In this document: positions 9,221-16,640 of the stretch, piece by piece
Layout: the number at the start of each line of letters is the position of its first letter
How positions within the stretch are numbered: the stretch's first letter is position 1
Assembly: GCA_944325525.1 (NCBI GenBank)
Contig: CALVAK010000002.1
Location: 1-64,000 of the forward strand
DNA: 64,000 nucleotides
DNA from: Candidatus Gastranaerophilales bacterium
GTDB taxonomy: Bacteria; Cyanobacteriota; Vampirovibrionia; Gastranaerophilales; Gastranaerophilaceae
Direction: 5' to 3'
The notes under the pieces: generated by a model
What the model was told of the DNA's origin: nothing
The model's input: only the letters and a program-made list of their open reading frames with translations
Database searches by the model: none
Made by a program: the position numbers and the translations under genes

Positions 9221-9256
9221 AAAAAGAGAAATGATTTTATAGTCATTTCTCTTTTT
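9221..9256. terminator. Bidirectional Rho-independent terminator
   Basis: Perfect 14-bp stem (9221-9234 with 9243-9256) with an 8-base loop, A-rich on one side and T-rich on the other. It lies between two convergent genes and should stop transcription from both. Confidence 0.9.
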
Positions 9257-9277
9257 ATTTAAATTTTTTATTTTAGA

Positions 9278-10429
9278 TTATAAACTTGTGTAATTCAACA
9301 TTGTAAGCAATATGTTATTAACAATGTGTGGTTTAAAGATTTTAAATTTTGTTGGTGTGTATTTATAATCACTGCCGGATTTTGTAAATCGACCAATCTC
9401 ATCTCCATTTTCAGTTAGGATACCAACATTATTTTCAACATAAAATGTATGTATATTACCGTTTCTGTATATGTTTATTTTATCATACACCTGTTCTGCA
9501 ATCATTTTACCTTTTATATCGTAAACACAGAGGGCTCCATTCCTTTTTAATATAAAGACAGGGTTTATTAAGTGTTTACAAGGTTTTTGAACAACGAACG
9601 AATCATATTTTGCAGGAATTATTATTTCTTTATCTTCATTCATTATTCCAATATTTTTTCCTTCTTTTATAATATAAAATTTCTTATTTTTAATAGTGAA
9701 AAGATTGTTATCTTTATCAGAAAATGTAAGTTGTTTTGATAATTCTTGCGGAATTTCTTTTTTATCATCATTATTTATTACATTTTTTTCAATATGAGCT
9801 ATTTGTATATTAGAAGGAATTTCGATTTCATTTACTTCATATACAAGCTTTTTAGAATCTTTTTTGTTTTCAATTTTTGAATAAGTAATCTTATTATTAA
9901 TTACAGCCGCTTTAAACAGTGGTTTTAAGTCTTTTGCAAGCATAATACTTGTATTTTGGACAACATTGTATAATTTATTTTCCGGAAATAGATTTCCGGT
10001 ATTATAATATAATCTGTATTTACCATCAGCTTTTGCAGCAATATATTCTTTATCTTCGAAAGTTAAAATACTGATTTTTTGGAATACCGGAGCTAGAATT
10101 ATATTGCCCTTCTTATCTATTAAGCCGAATTTTCCTTTTTGTTTAACCTTTAAGTATTTGTCTATAAGAGATAGGTCATCAAAATCAGTTATAAAATTGA
10201 CCTGAGTTTGTTTGTTAATATATCCTGTTTTATTGTTTAATTTGTATTTATATTCAATATTGTTTTTGCTGTTTAAAGGGATTAACTCAATTGAATTATC
10301 TGTAGATTGTGTTTTTTCAGGTTCATTGATTATAACAAAATCGCTGCTTTTGGGCTGGTATGCATTACAGACGCCGGAAAATAACAACATAATAACTAAT
10401 AATGAAAAAATTCCTGATATCTTTTTCAT
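9278..10429 (-). CDS. Secreted WG-repeat protein
   Basis: 383 aa. A Sec signal peptide is clear (basic MKK, hydrophobic SGIFSLLVIMLLFSGV, likely cleavage after CNA near residue 23). The rest contains degenerate WG/KWG repeats: GKFGLIDKKGNIILAPVF, GKNIGIMNEDKEIIIPAKYD, LCVYDIKGKMIAEQVYDKI and VGILTENGDEIGRF. Such repeats build beta-propeller-like, probably binding, domains on the cell surface or in the periplasm; no catalytic role is known. AAGGAG precedes the ATG at a good distance. It is convergent with the 169-aa gene and appears to be transcribed alone. Confidence 0.8.
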   Translation of the reverse strand: MKKISGIFSLLVIMLLFSGVCNAYQPKSSDFVIINEPEKTQSTDNSIELIPLNSKNNIEYKYKLNNKTGYINKQTQVNFITDFDDLSLIDKYLKVKQKGKFGLIDKKGNIILAPVFQKISILTFEDKEYIAAKADGKYRLYYNTGNLFPENKLYNVVQNTSIMLAKDLKPLFKAAVINNKITYSKIENKKDSKKLVYEVNEIEIPSNIQIAHIEKNVINNDDKKEIPQELSKQLTFSDKDNNLFTIKNKKFYIIKEGKNIGIMNEDKEIIIPAKYDSFVVQKPCKHLINPVFILKRNGALCVYDIKGKMIAEQVYDKINIYRNGNIHTFYVENNVGILTENGDEIGRFTKSGSDYKYTPTKFKIFKPHIVNNILLTMLNYTSL

Positions 10430-10467
10430 ACTGTCTCCTTTTTCTTAATGGTAACATTGCAAACTAT

Positions 10468-11502
10468 CTATTGGCAAGTTATATTTTCAATAATATCTTT
10501 TATTCCATTTGTAATGTCAGTTTTGTATTTAATATTTTTTGCTATAATGCAAGATACTTTTGACTTTTTATACTCGCCTAAATGTCTGGATTTATAGAAC
10601 ATTTCAAGATTTTTACACATTCTGTCATATATATGCAATTCTTCTTTTGTAAGAGGAGTCGCAGGTTTGTATTCATTATTTAACGAACGTTTTATAAGAT
10701 TTAAAGAAAGTATATCTTCAAATTCACCTGTCTTTATTAAAATAATTTTATCTTTTTTGCAAATATTTTTTTGAAGTTTTTCAGAAATTTCAGAAGCATC
10801 TGAGTCAAAAAGTATAACAACAGGGATTTTTAGTTTATCTTTGAGTTTTAAATATAGAGCAGGGCTTTTGCTTTTTCCTCCTGCACCTAGTATAGCAATA
10901 CCTTCACGATTGAAAGGATGGTTTAATTTTGAAGCAAAAACAGGAAGAAGAATTTCTTCCGTAATTCCTTCTGAGATAATAAGCTTATTTATTGGATAAT
11001 TTAAAGAGTATTTATGTCTTAATGCTTCAAGCTTTTTTGCTGAAACTTTGTTTTTTTCGTTGAAAATTTTATTTGCTTTAATTAAAAATTTTATATTGAG
11101 AGGAGAAATATCATATTTTATATTATTTAAAATTGGAGATATATGAAGTTTTGTATTTAGTAATATTTTTGTATTTTTATCAATATTTTTAAAAGGAATT
11201 TTTGCCATCAATCTTAAAGCTTTGTTTGCTTCTAAATTATTTTTTTGCTTTCCAAATAACTTTGTAACTGAACTATTCCATATTATTTCAACATATTTTG
11301 AAAGCAAATTAAAAGGCATATTCTCAATATTTTTTTTAGAAAATCCGGCGGGTGAAATTAAATTTTTAGTGACAATAGAACTAAATACCCTAAAATAAGA
11401 TTCTTCCGGCAGCTTAAAACGAGAAAGCCTGTCTAAATTAATAACAAGTTCATCAAAAGATAAATAGCGGTACTTAATTTTGTAAATTAAAGAATTTTTC
11501 AA
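10468..11502 (-). CDS. TOPRIM-domain protein (OLD-type nuclease half, no ATPase)
   Basis: 344 aa. A TOPRIM fold occupies about residues 170-260: the conserved glutamate E178 in LIISEGITEE, a glycine-rich turn GAGGKSKSP, and the acidic pair D233/D235 in VILFDSDA. This layout resembles the TOPRIM half of OLD-family nucleases, but no Walker A or ABC-type ATPase is present on the chain or next door. The N-terminal 165 residues are helical and basic and unrecognised. The start is TTG, chosen because AAGGAG lies six bases before it. A DNA or RNA nuclease role is plausible but unproven. Confidence 0.65.
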   Translation of the reverse strand: MKNSLIYKIKYRYLSFDELVINLDRLSRFKLPEESYFRVFSSIVTKNLISPAGFSKKNIENMPFNLLSKYVEIIWNSSVTKLFGKQKNNLEANKALRLMAKIPFKNIDKNTKILLNTKLHISPILNNIKYDISPLNIKFLIKANKIFNEKNKVSAKKLEALRHKYSLNYPINKLIISEGITEEILLPVFASKLNHPFNREGIAILGAGGKSKSPALYLKLKDKLKIPVVILFDSDASEISEKLQKNICKKDKIILIKTGEFEDILSLNLIKRSLNNEYKPATPLTKEELHIYDRMCKNLEMFYKSRHLGEYKKSKVSCIIAKNIKYKTDITNGIKDIIENITCQ

Positions 11503-11517
11503 AAATACTCCTTGAAA

Positions 11518-11542
11518 AAAGAGGAGCTAAAAGCTCCTCTTT
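11518..11542 (-). terminator. Rho-independent terminator after ycf23-like gene
   Basis: 11-bp stem (11518-11528 with 11532-11542), GC-rich core GAGGAGC, 3-base loop, followed on the minus strand by six T. It lies 8 bases past the stop of the ycf23-like gene and just upstream of the TTG-start TOPRIM gene. Confidence 0.9.
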
Positions 11543-11549
11543 AGAAAAA

Positions 11550-12308
11550 TTAAGCATTAACCATTTGAACGGATTTTGTTTTTGAAACAGATTCAACAAG
11601 GGATTTGACAACTGCAACCATAGCAATTGTTGAATTTAATTTGTTAACACAAGATCCAACACCAATAGCACTGGCACCTGAAGCAAAAGCAAGCGGAGCA
11701 GTTGTAGTAGTAATACCAGATGCTGTCATTACAGGAATTGATGTATTTCTAATAAGTTCAATAGTATTTGATATTGAAACTTCAGCAGTTTGCAGTAAAC
11801 CTCTTGCACCTGCTTTTGAAGGAATAACCGTAGCAGCCCCTTCAGTTTGAATTAAATCTATTTCAAGTTCTTCAAGCTTCATAGCTAAAGAAATTTGTTC
11901 AGAAATATCAATATGTCCCGGAATAGTAACACAAATAAATGTTTTTTCTCCGCTTAAAAGTCTTTTTGTTTCATTAACAATGTCAAGTACTTCGTTTGCA
12001 CTTATTCTTATACCTTTCTTATAAAGAGCATCAAAGTTGCCAATTTCTATTGCATCAGCACCAAGTCTTACAGCATTAGCAAGTTCATTAGGGTTGATTG
12101 AAGAAACGAAAACAGGAAGAGTTGTCATTTCTTTTACCATATTGATAATATTTTCATCATAGCAAATATCAACTGCACTTGCACCACCCATTTGAGCAGC
12201 ACTAACAACATTTTTTACAGAATTGATATCAAAATTATCAATACCGGCAATTATTTTAATTGCTTTTCTTTCATTTAAGTCTCTTTTAAAATTTTCTATT
12301 CTATTCAT
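11550..12308 (-). CDS. ycf23: Ycf23/DUF561 family protein
   Basis: 252 aa from the ATG at 12308; a longer reading frame exists upstream but would overlap the preceding terminator, whereas this ATG has a GGAGG six bases before it. The sequence reads as a TIM-barrel-like protein: KAIKIIAGIDNFD at the start, repeated (beta-alpha) units such as AVRLGADAIEIGNFD, and a C-terminal SGASAIGVGSCVNKL phosphate-binding-type loop. Ycf23 is conserved in cyanobacteria and some algal plastids and has no proven reaction. Its presence supports a cyanobacterial-lineage origin for this DNA. Confidence 0.85.
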   Translation of the reverse strand: MNRIENFKRDLNERKAIKIIAGIDNFDINSVKNVVSAAQMGGASAVDICYDENIINMVKEMTTLPVFVSSINPNELANAVRLGADAIEIGNFDALYKKGIRISANEVLDIVNETKRLLSGEKTFICVTIPGHIDISEQISLAMKLEELEIDLIQTEGAATVIPSKAGARGLLQTAEVSISNTIELIRNTSIPVMTASGITTTTAPLAFASGASAIGVGSCVNKLNSTIAMVAVVKSLVESVSKTKSVQMVNA

Positions 12309-12360
12309 AAATCCTCCGAATAACATCTGTCTACTTGAATAATTATAACATAATATGCAA

Positions 12361-12402
12361 AAAATAAAACAGACCTTTGATTCCAAAGACCTGTTTTATT
12401 TT
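12361..12402 (-). terminator. Rho-independent terminator after 168-aa gene
   Basis: Long hairpin: a 12-bp A/T-rich outer stem with CAG core, a two-base internal mismatch and a 4-bp inner stem. It lies just past the stop of the 12416-12922 gene on the minus strand. Confidence 0.8.
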
Positions 12403-12415
12403 ATAAATAATAAAT

Positions 12416-12922
12416 TTAGTTATGACCGGTCCATCTGTGTTCAATTTCAGATTGTTTTTCAGTAGCATTTAAAGATGCATTCCAAATATTTGCAGCAAGG
12501 GCAATAGCTGCTGCTGCAATTGCTGCAGCTTTATTTGGAAGTTTTTTAAAGTCTGCACCGGTTTTTGCAGCACTTTTTGCTTTTATTCCGTTAATAATTG
12601 ATCCTAAAGTATAAATAACAGAACCGGCAACTGCTCCTGATGTAATACCTTTAAATGTTCCATTAATATATGCTCCAGCTGAAGCAAAGAATTTTTTAAT
12701 GCTAGCAATAAAACTTTTAACTGTTTTTATTGGGCCTTTTTTTTCTTTTTCATTTTCTTTTGAGCTTAATTCAACATTATCCGAATTTGTTTGGGACTTT
12801 ACATTTGCTGCTTCAATAGCATCTTTTACTTTTATTTGTGCTGAAGGATTAGATGCAGAACTATTTTGAGTCGGTGCTACGGTATTAAAACCCGGCATAT
12901 TTGTAAATATATTTGTTTCCAT
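12416..12922 (-). CDS. Hypothetical protein with hydrophobic C-terminal segments
   Basis: 168 aa, unrecognised. The N-terminal 65 residues are polar, rich in Asn, Ser, Gln and Glu, and look disordered. A basic stretch KTVKSFIASIKKFFASAG leads to two glycine/alanine-rich hydrophobic segments (about 94-112 and 130-150, the second AIAAAAIALAANIW) that could cross or lie in a membrane. There is no signal peptide. AAAGGTGAGG precedes the ATG. It resembles in style the glycine-zipper protein at 31537-32184 (disordered N-terminus, zipper-like tail) but I see no clear homology. Confidence 0.65.
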   Translation of the reverse strand: METNIFTNMPGFNTVAPTQNSSASNPSAQIKVKDAIEAANVKSQTNSDNVELSSKENEKEKKGPIKTVKSFIASIKKFFASAGAYINGTFKGITSGAVAGSVIYTLGSIINGIKAKSAAKTGADFKKLPNKAAAIAAAAIALAANIWNASLNATEKQSEIEHRWTGHN

Positions 12923-12996
12923 ATTACCTCACCTTTACATTGGATATATAGATAAAACATATAAAACAATATTTTTGACTTTTTTCATAATTTTTA

Positions 12997-13713
12997 TTAA
13001 TTTTTATTAACTAAAGATAACATTTCTTTTACTGCACTGTCAAGACCGGTAAAAATGGCTCTTGATATAATAGAATGCCCAATGTTGAGTTCTTCTATTT
13101 TGTCTATTTCATGCATTCTGGAAACATTTCTATAATTAAGACCGTGGCCTGCATTTACGTTCAAACCGAGGAGGTGAGCAAGAGAAGCCGATTGGCTTAA
13201 TTTTAGGAATTCAGCTGTTTCTTTTTTAGTGCCGAAAGCTCTTGAGTATGCCCCTGTGTGAAGTTCTATATATTGTGCACCAGTTTCAGCAGCTGCACTA
13301 ACCTGTTCTTTTTCAGGGTCAATAAATAGGCTAACTTTAATACCTGCATCTAAAAGAGGTTTAATATACTCTTTAATTTCTTTTTTTTGAGCAAAGACAT
13401 TTAATCCGCCTTCAGTTGTAACTTCTTTTCTGTTTTCAGGGACAATACAACAGGAATCAGGCAATAAATCGAGTGCTATTTTTTTCATTTCATACGTTGC
13501 AGCCATTTCAAGATTTAGTCTGCATTTTAAATCATTTTTTAAAGAGAAAACATCAAAATCAACAATATGTCTTCTATCTTCTCTTAAATGGGCGGTAATT
13601 CCGTTAGCTCCTGCTTCAATACAAATTTTTGCAGCTTCAATTACAGATGGTTCACTTTCTCCTCTGGCGTTTCTGAGTGTTGCCACATGATCAATATTTA
13701 CACCTAAAAGCAT
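12997..13713 (-). CDS. pdxJ: Pyridoxine 5'-phosphate synthase
   Basis: 238 aa. The true start is the ATG at 13713, giving MLLGVNIDHVATLRNAR, the universal PdxJ opening, with GGAG upstream; the frame is open further but lacks a ribosome binding site there. Other PdxJ signatures are HLREDRRHI, NLEMAATYEM, SLFIDPE, ELHTGAYS and LNVNAGHGLNYRNV. PdxJ condenses 1-deoxyxylulose 5-phosphate with 3-amino-1-hydroxyacetone phosphate to make pyridoxine phosphate in the DXP-dependent vitamin B6 pathway, as in cyanobacteria and proteobacteria. No pdxA is in the window. Confidence 0.97.
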   Translation of the reverse strand: MLLGVNIDHVATLRNARGESEPSVIEAAKICIEAGANGITAHLREDRRHIVDFDVFSLKNDLKCRLNLEMAATYEMKKIALDLLPDSCCIVPENRKEVTTEGGLNVFAQKKEIKEYIKPLLDAGIKVSLFIDPEKEQVSAAAETGAQYIELHTGAYSRAFGTKKETAEFLKLSQSASLAHLLGLNVNAGHGLNYRNVSRMHEIDKIEELNIGHSIISRAIFTGLDSAVKEMLSLVNKN

Positions 13714-13864
13714 GTTATATTCTCCAAAAATCAGTATATTATAATTATAAAAAAACACTGATTATTTACAATAGAGAATATACCAATTTATATTATTGTA
13801 TACATTTTTTAATGTTGTTCATTACAAATTTACAATTGGTTAAAATCATAAATCTGTAAGTCGT

Positions 13865-14551
13865 TTAATTATCATTTTCTATCTCAATATTTGAAAGGAT
13901 TTTTTTAAATTCTAAATATTGAGTCATTGTTTTGCCATATGCTTCGGATCGAAGTGCCCGTGAATATTCTTCCTGATTTAATACACCATCAGAACCCGCA
14001 TATTTACTAAGAATTTCAGATTGCGTTAATGCTATTTCTTCTGCTTCTTTTTGCTTTTTTTCATCATCTTCAAAAACTTTTGAATATAAATCTATCTTAT
14101 CTTGATATATCTCTACAGCACTTGTTTTGCCGTCATTGTTTATGTCGTGATGTAATAAACCGATAGCATTTTCCCCTTTTGAGGCTTCTGCAAAGTCTTT
14201 CATTTCCCAGTATTCGTTTAAAAGTACACTCATTTCATCAGATTGAAGTGCTGCATTATACTCATAAGCATCAAGCATACCATCTTCTCCTGCATATCTT
14301 GAATATATTTCACCAATCTGCAGAGACAGCTCTTCACCTCGTGCTTGCAATTCTTCATTTTCGCTGAACAAATTAGAGCATAATTTAGAAAAGCTCTTAT
14401 AAATTTCAATTCCAGAAGTATAACCATCCCCATTTTGATCAGAATTACTTAGCCCAATATTACAATCTTCAATATCCTGCTCGGACATTGACCTTTTCAT
14501 ATTTTGAATATTCTCATTTATGCTATCCTGTGAAATTTTGCCAATATTCAT
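13865..14551 (-). CDS. EF-hand calcium-binding protein
   Basis: 228 aa. Two canonical 12-residue EF-hand loops are visible: DQNGDGYTSGIE (D38-E49) and DINNDGKTSAVE (D136-E147). Each is followed about 50 residues later by a half-site (YAGEDGMLDAYEY near 86-98; YAGSDGVLNQEEY near 184-196), so the protein is an internal duplication of a roughly 98-residue unit. There is no signal peptide or membrane segment. It likely binds calcium in the cytosol or is exported by an unknown route. AGGAG lies before the ATG. It sits at the edge of an accessory-looking region. Confidence 0.75.
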   Translation of the reverse strand: MNIGKISQDSINENIQNMKRSMSEQDIEDCNIGLSNSDQNGDGYTSGIEIYKSFSKLCSNLFSENEELQARGEELSLQIGEIYSRYAGEDGMLDAYEYNAALQSDEMSVLLNEYWEMKDFAEASKGENAIGLLHHDINNDGKTSAVEIYQDKIDLYSKVFEDDEKKQKEAEEIALTQSEILSKYAGSDGVLNQEEYSRALRSEAYGKTMTQYLEFKKILSNIEIENDN

Positions 14552-14871
14552 TTTAACTCTCCTAAATCCTATATATATATAAATTTAGCAGATAATAATT
14601 AACACTTAGTTAAAAATGTTTAAGTTTAATTTTGTATGTTATTTTTATTATCGTAAAACAACTTAAAATCGGCTTGTAAAACTGTGCATCAAGCAAGTAC
14701 AGTATAAATTAAAAATTGTCAATAGAGCGTTATTCCTATTGCAACATAGTAAATAAAAATGGTAATATGAGTAATAATTAAAATTTTAAAAATTGAAATA
14801 AAAATATTTTAATTTTTAAAATAAGAGAGGGAAGTTGAAGAGATATTTTACTTTCTAAAAAATAAGATAAA
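14552..14871. other. Intergenic A/T-rich stretch
   Basis: No convincing gene, RNA or repeat is visible here. A frame on the minus strand across 14778-15032 is hydrophobic but looks like the shadow of Asn/Glu-rich codons on the other strand. Confidence 0.5.
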
Positions 14872-14897
14872 GCTGATGTGGTAAAGACCATATCAGC
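14872..14897. terminator. Orphan hairpin, terminator-like
   Basis: 11-bp stem with one G-T pair (14872-14882 with 14887-14897), 4-base loop. T-rich sequence follows on both strands. No recognised gene ends beside it, so either it terminates an unannotated transcript or it marks a lost gene. Confidence 0.5.
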
Positions 14898-14933
14898 ATT
14901 TTGCGTTTTAAGACATTTAATAAGGTTTATACT

Positions 14934-15056
14934 ATGAGTGACGAGAACAAGAATATAGAAAATAATCAAGAAGAAAACCAAAATAGAGAAGAATGCAATA
15001 AAACTTGTTGGATTAATGAAGTGTACACACATTTCAATACAAACAAAGCAACATAG
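14934..15056 (+). CDS. Possible small ORF leading into the 82-bp repeat
   Basis: 40 codons. Starts with an ATG preceded by AAGG, encodes a polar Asn/Glu-rich peptide with two cysteines (EECNKTCW), and its last 13 codons lie inside the left copy of the 82-bp inverted repeat; the stop codon falls in the hairpin of that repeat. The same 12-residue ending (EVYTHFNTNKAT) is encoded in the right copy. It might be a leader peptide for the gene at 15118 or the remnant of a longer gene. Confidence is low because composition alone could produce this frame. Confidence 0.25.
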   Translation: MSDENKNIENNQEENQNREECNKTCWINEVYTHFNTNKAT

Positions 15057-15099
15057 GTCATTCTATGCTGCTTTTGTTGTTGTATGAATTAAGAAGAGA
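15018..15099 (+). repeat. Left copy of 82-bp inverted repeat
   Basis: Matches the reverse complement of 17692-17773 at 80 of 82 positions by direct comparison (differences at 15061 and 15087). It ends 18 bases before the ATG of the 15118 gene. It contains a terminator-like hairpin (about 15039-15083) in which GCAACATAG pairs with CTATGCTGC around a GTCATT loop, followed by TTTTGTTGTTG. Confidence 0.9.
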
Positions 15100-15117
15100 A
15101 AGATAGAAAATTTAGTA

Positions 15118-15999
15118 ATGAGAAATATAAATAATGCATTAAAAACACCTCTTGGAAAGATTATAATTATAATTATAATTCTATTTTATCCCTATGGCGC
15201 CAATCTAATTCAAGGATTTAATAAATTTAGTTTCCAAGTCGCAAATTATTATATAATTGACCAATGTTTAAATATTTCAAATTATTATTCAAAAATAACA
15301 AATAAGAATAATGATTTTTCATATTTTTTTAGAAATATATTAATAAATCAATATATCAATATAAAAAAATCACATGAAATGAATTTTTATAATTCAGTAG
15401 GTATTTTTTATTCTGTAACTAATGATTTTAAATTTCTATATAGATTAAATGAAGATAATGATAAATTAACATTAAAAGAAAAAAAACAATATTTTAAATA
15501 TAAAACACAGTTTTTATCAGAACTGTATGACTTATTAATGGAATATAAATTTAGATATTATTCTGTTTATGATTTTATGCATGCACGAAGTTGGCGAAGT
15601 AGTTGTGGATATAGAATACCAAGCAGAATATCTTTTTATCCAGAACTCGCTAGCATATATATTGAATTAAAAGCAAAAGATCTTCCGAAAGATGATAAAA
15701 CGCTAAATGACTTAAAAAATATATATGCAACATATGATATTGTTTTTAATCAAGAACAAAAAGCATTTACAAGAAGTTATATATCTTTAAATACTGATAG
15801 TTTAAACAAAAAACAATTTAACTATTGGTATCCATATTTTATACTTAATTATACTAGAAATATTATAATATTAAATCATCTTTTGCATCCAGAAATAGAT
15901 ATATGCAAAGAGTCAGATGTTTGTAAAAAGTATAAACAAATAGCTATAAAAATGAATAAAATAGATCCTAAAATAATAGCTATTATTGAAAAAACATAA
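15118..15999 (+). CDS. Membrane-anchored protein, paralogue A of inverted module
   Basis: 293 aa. One N-terminal membrane helix (about 12-30, very Ile-rich) anchors a helical outer or inner domain. No family is recognised. Conserved with the product of 16641-17669 over almost the whole length: shared blocks include SYFFRNIL, FYNSVG, YRIP-RI-FYPELA, NQE-A-TRSY and HPE-DICKESD-C, the last with two cysteines. No ribosome binding site is obvious. The gene starts 18 bases after the 82-bp repeat and is followed after 15 bases by the 143-aa gene, so each paralogue heads a two-gene module. Function unknown. Confidence 0.7.
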   Translation: MRNINNALKTPLGKIIIIIIILFYPYGANLIQGFNKFSFQVANYYIIDQCLNISNYYSKITNKNNDFSYFFRNILINQYINIKKSHEMNFYNSVGIFYSVTNDFKFLYRLNEDNDKLTLKEKKQYFKYKTQFLSELYDLLMEYKFRYYSVYDFMHARSWRSSCGYRIPSRISFYPELASIYIELKAKDLPKDDKTLNDLKNIYATYDIVFNQEQKAFTRSYISLNTDSLNKKQFNYWYPYFILNYTRNIIILNHLLHPEIDICKESDVCKKYKQIAIKMNKIDPKIIAIIEKT

Positions 16000-16014
16000 A
16001 AGAAAAGGAGTTTT

Positions 16015-16446
16015 ATGACAAATACAGTATTATGTGGTTCTATTTCTTATGAACATACAGTCAAAGAGAATGAAGACAATACAGAATTAGAAATATCTAC
16101 TGATATCCACTCAGATATGAATGGAACAGAAAAGAATTTCAATTTTCCAACGACAGAATTTGCAATGAATAGTGTTGAAGTAACAATTGAAGAAAATATA
16201 GGAACATCTCTTGAAAAATTTCTTCGACTTTCAACAAAAAACAAAAATAAAATAAGAGAACTAGCAGAAAAAAATTTTGATAAATCAATATATAAAAATG
16301 TATATAAAAACTTACCAAATGTTGAAAATAGTGAACAAGCAAGAAAATTAGGTATAGATGCTATTTATGATGAAGTCCGTAGGTTGGGTTTTAACCCAAC
16401 ATCAAGAAATTGGGATATTGAATCAAAATTAGCAAAAATTGCATAA
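16015..16446 (+). CDS. Hypothetical 143-aa protein, second gene of module A
   Basis: No family recognised. Begins MTNTVLCGSISYEHTV, is acidic in the first half and Lys/Asn-rich and helical in the second, and ends DEVRRLGFNPTSRNWDIESK. AAAAGGAG lies 5 bases before the ATG. The codons for RRLGFNPT come from a 24-bp REP-like palindrome embedded in the reading frame. A truncated relative (MANTTLCGYVSYGT) lies convergently on the minus strand at 16449-16628, in the same position behind paralogue B. No signal peptide or membrane segment. Confidence 0.6.
   Translation: MTNTVLCGSISYEHTVKENEDNTELEISTDIHSDMNGTEKNFNFPTTEFAMNSVEVTIEENIGTSLEKFLRLSTKNKNKIRELAEKNFDKSIYKNVYKNLPNVENSEQARKLGIDAIYDEVRRLGFNPTSRNWDIESKLAKIA
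16376..16406 (+). repeat. REP-like palindrome copy 1
   Basis: Core 24 bases at 16378-16401, with 7-bp arms TTGGGTT/AACCCAA. Its exact reverse complement is at 16554-16577. It lies in frame inside the 143-aa gene. The flanking TC and TCAA are shared with copy 3. Confidence 0.8.
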
Positions 16447-16448
16447 AG

Positions 16449-16628
16449 TTACGAAATAATGTAATTAAGAACAAAGGGAACAATGTTAATGAACAATGAA
16501 AATAATGAAAATAAGCAGAATATAGAACAAGAACAAAATAATAACAAGAAAATTGTTGGGTTAAAACCCAACCTACGAGCTACATTTGTTCCATAGGAAA
16601 CATATCCACATAATGTTGTATTTGCCAT
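16449..16628 (-). pseudogene. Truncated copy of the 143-aa gene, behind paralogue B
   Basis: 59 codons from an ATG at 16628, preceded by AAAGGAGTTTT exactly as in the 143-aa gene. The first 12 residues (MANTTLCGYVSY) match that protein's start, then the sequence jumps straight to RRLGFNPT, encoded by the inverted palindrome, and continues as low-complexity Leu/Phe/Cys text that is the complement of Asn/Glu codons. This looks like a copy that lost its middle and end, with the break at or beside the palindrome. It may still be translated. Confidence 0.6.
16554..16577 (-). repeat. REP-like palindrome copy 2
   Basis: Exact reverse complement of the 24-bp core of copy 1, 152 bases away. It lies within the truncated gene copy on the minus strand, where it encodes the same residues RRLGFNPT. 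Confidence 0.8.
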
Positions 16629-16640
16629 AAAACTCCTTTA

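Noticed and set aside
12309..12386. N-terminal extension of the ycf23-like gene
   Set aside because: Would start within the preceding terminator; the internal ATG at 12308 has a GGAGG at proper spacing.
14778..15032. 84-codon hydrophobic minus-strand frame
   Set aside because: Its residues are the complement of Asn/Glu-rich codons and it crosses the 82-bp repeat; no start signals.
16483..16596. 37-codon plus-strand ORF between the convergent modules
   Set aside because: AAGGG lies before its ATG, but the peptide is low-complexity Asn/Glu text then palindrome codons; it is antisense to the truncated gene copy, which has clear homology.
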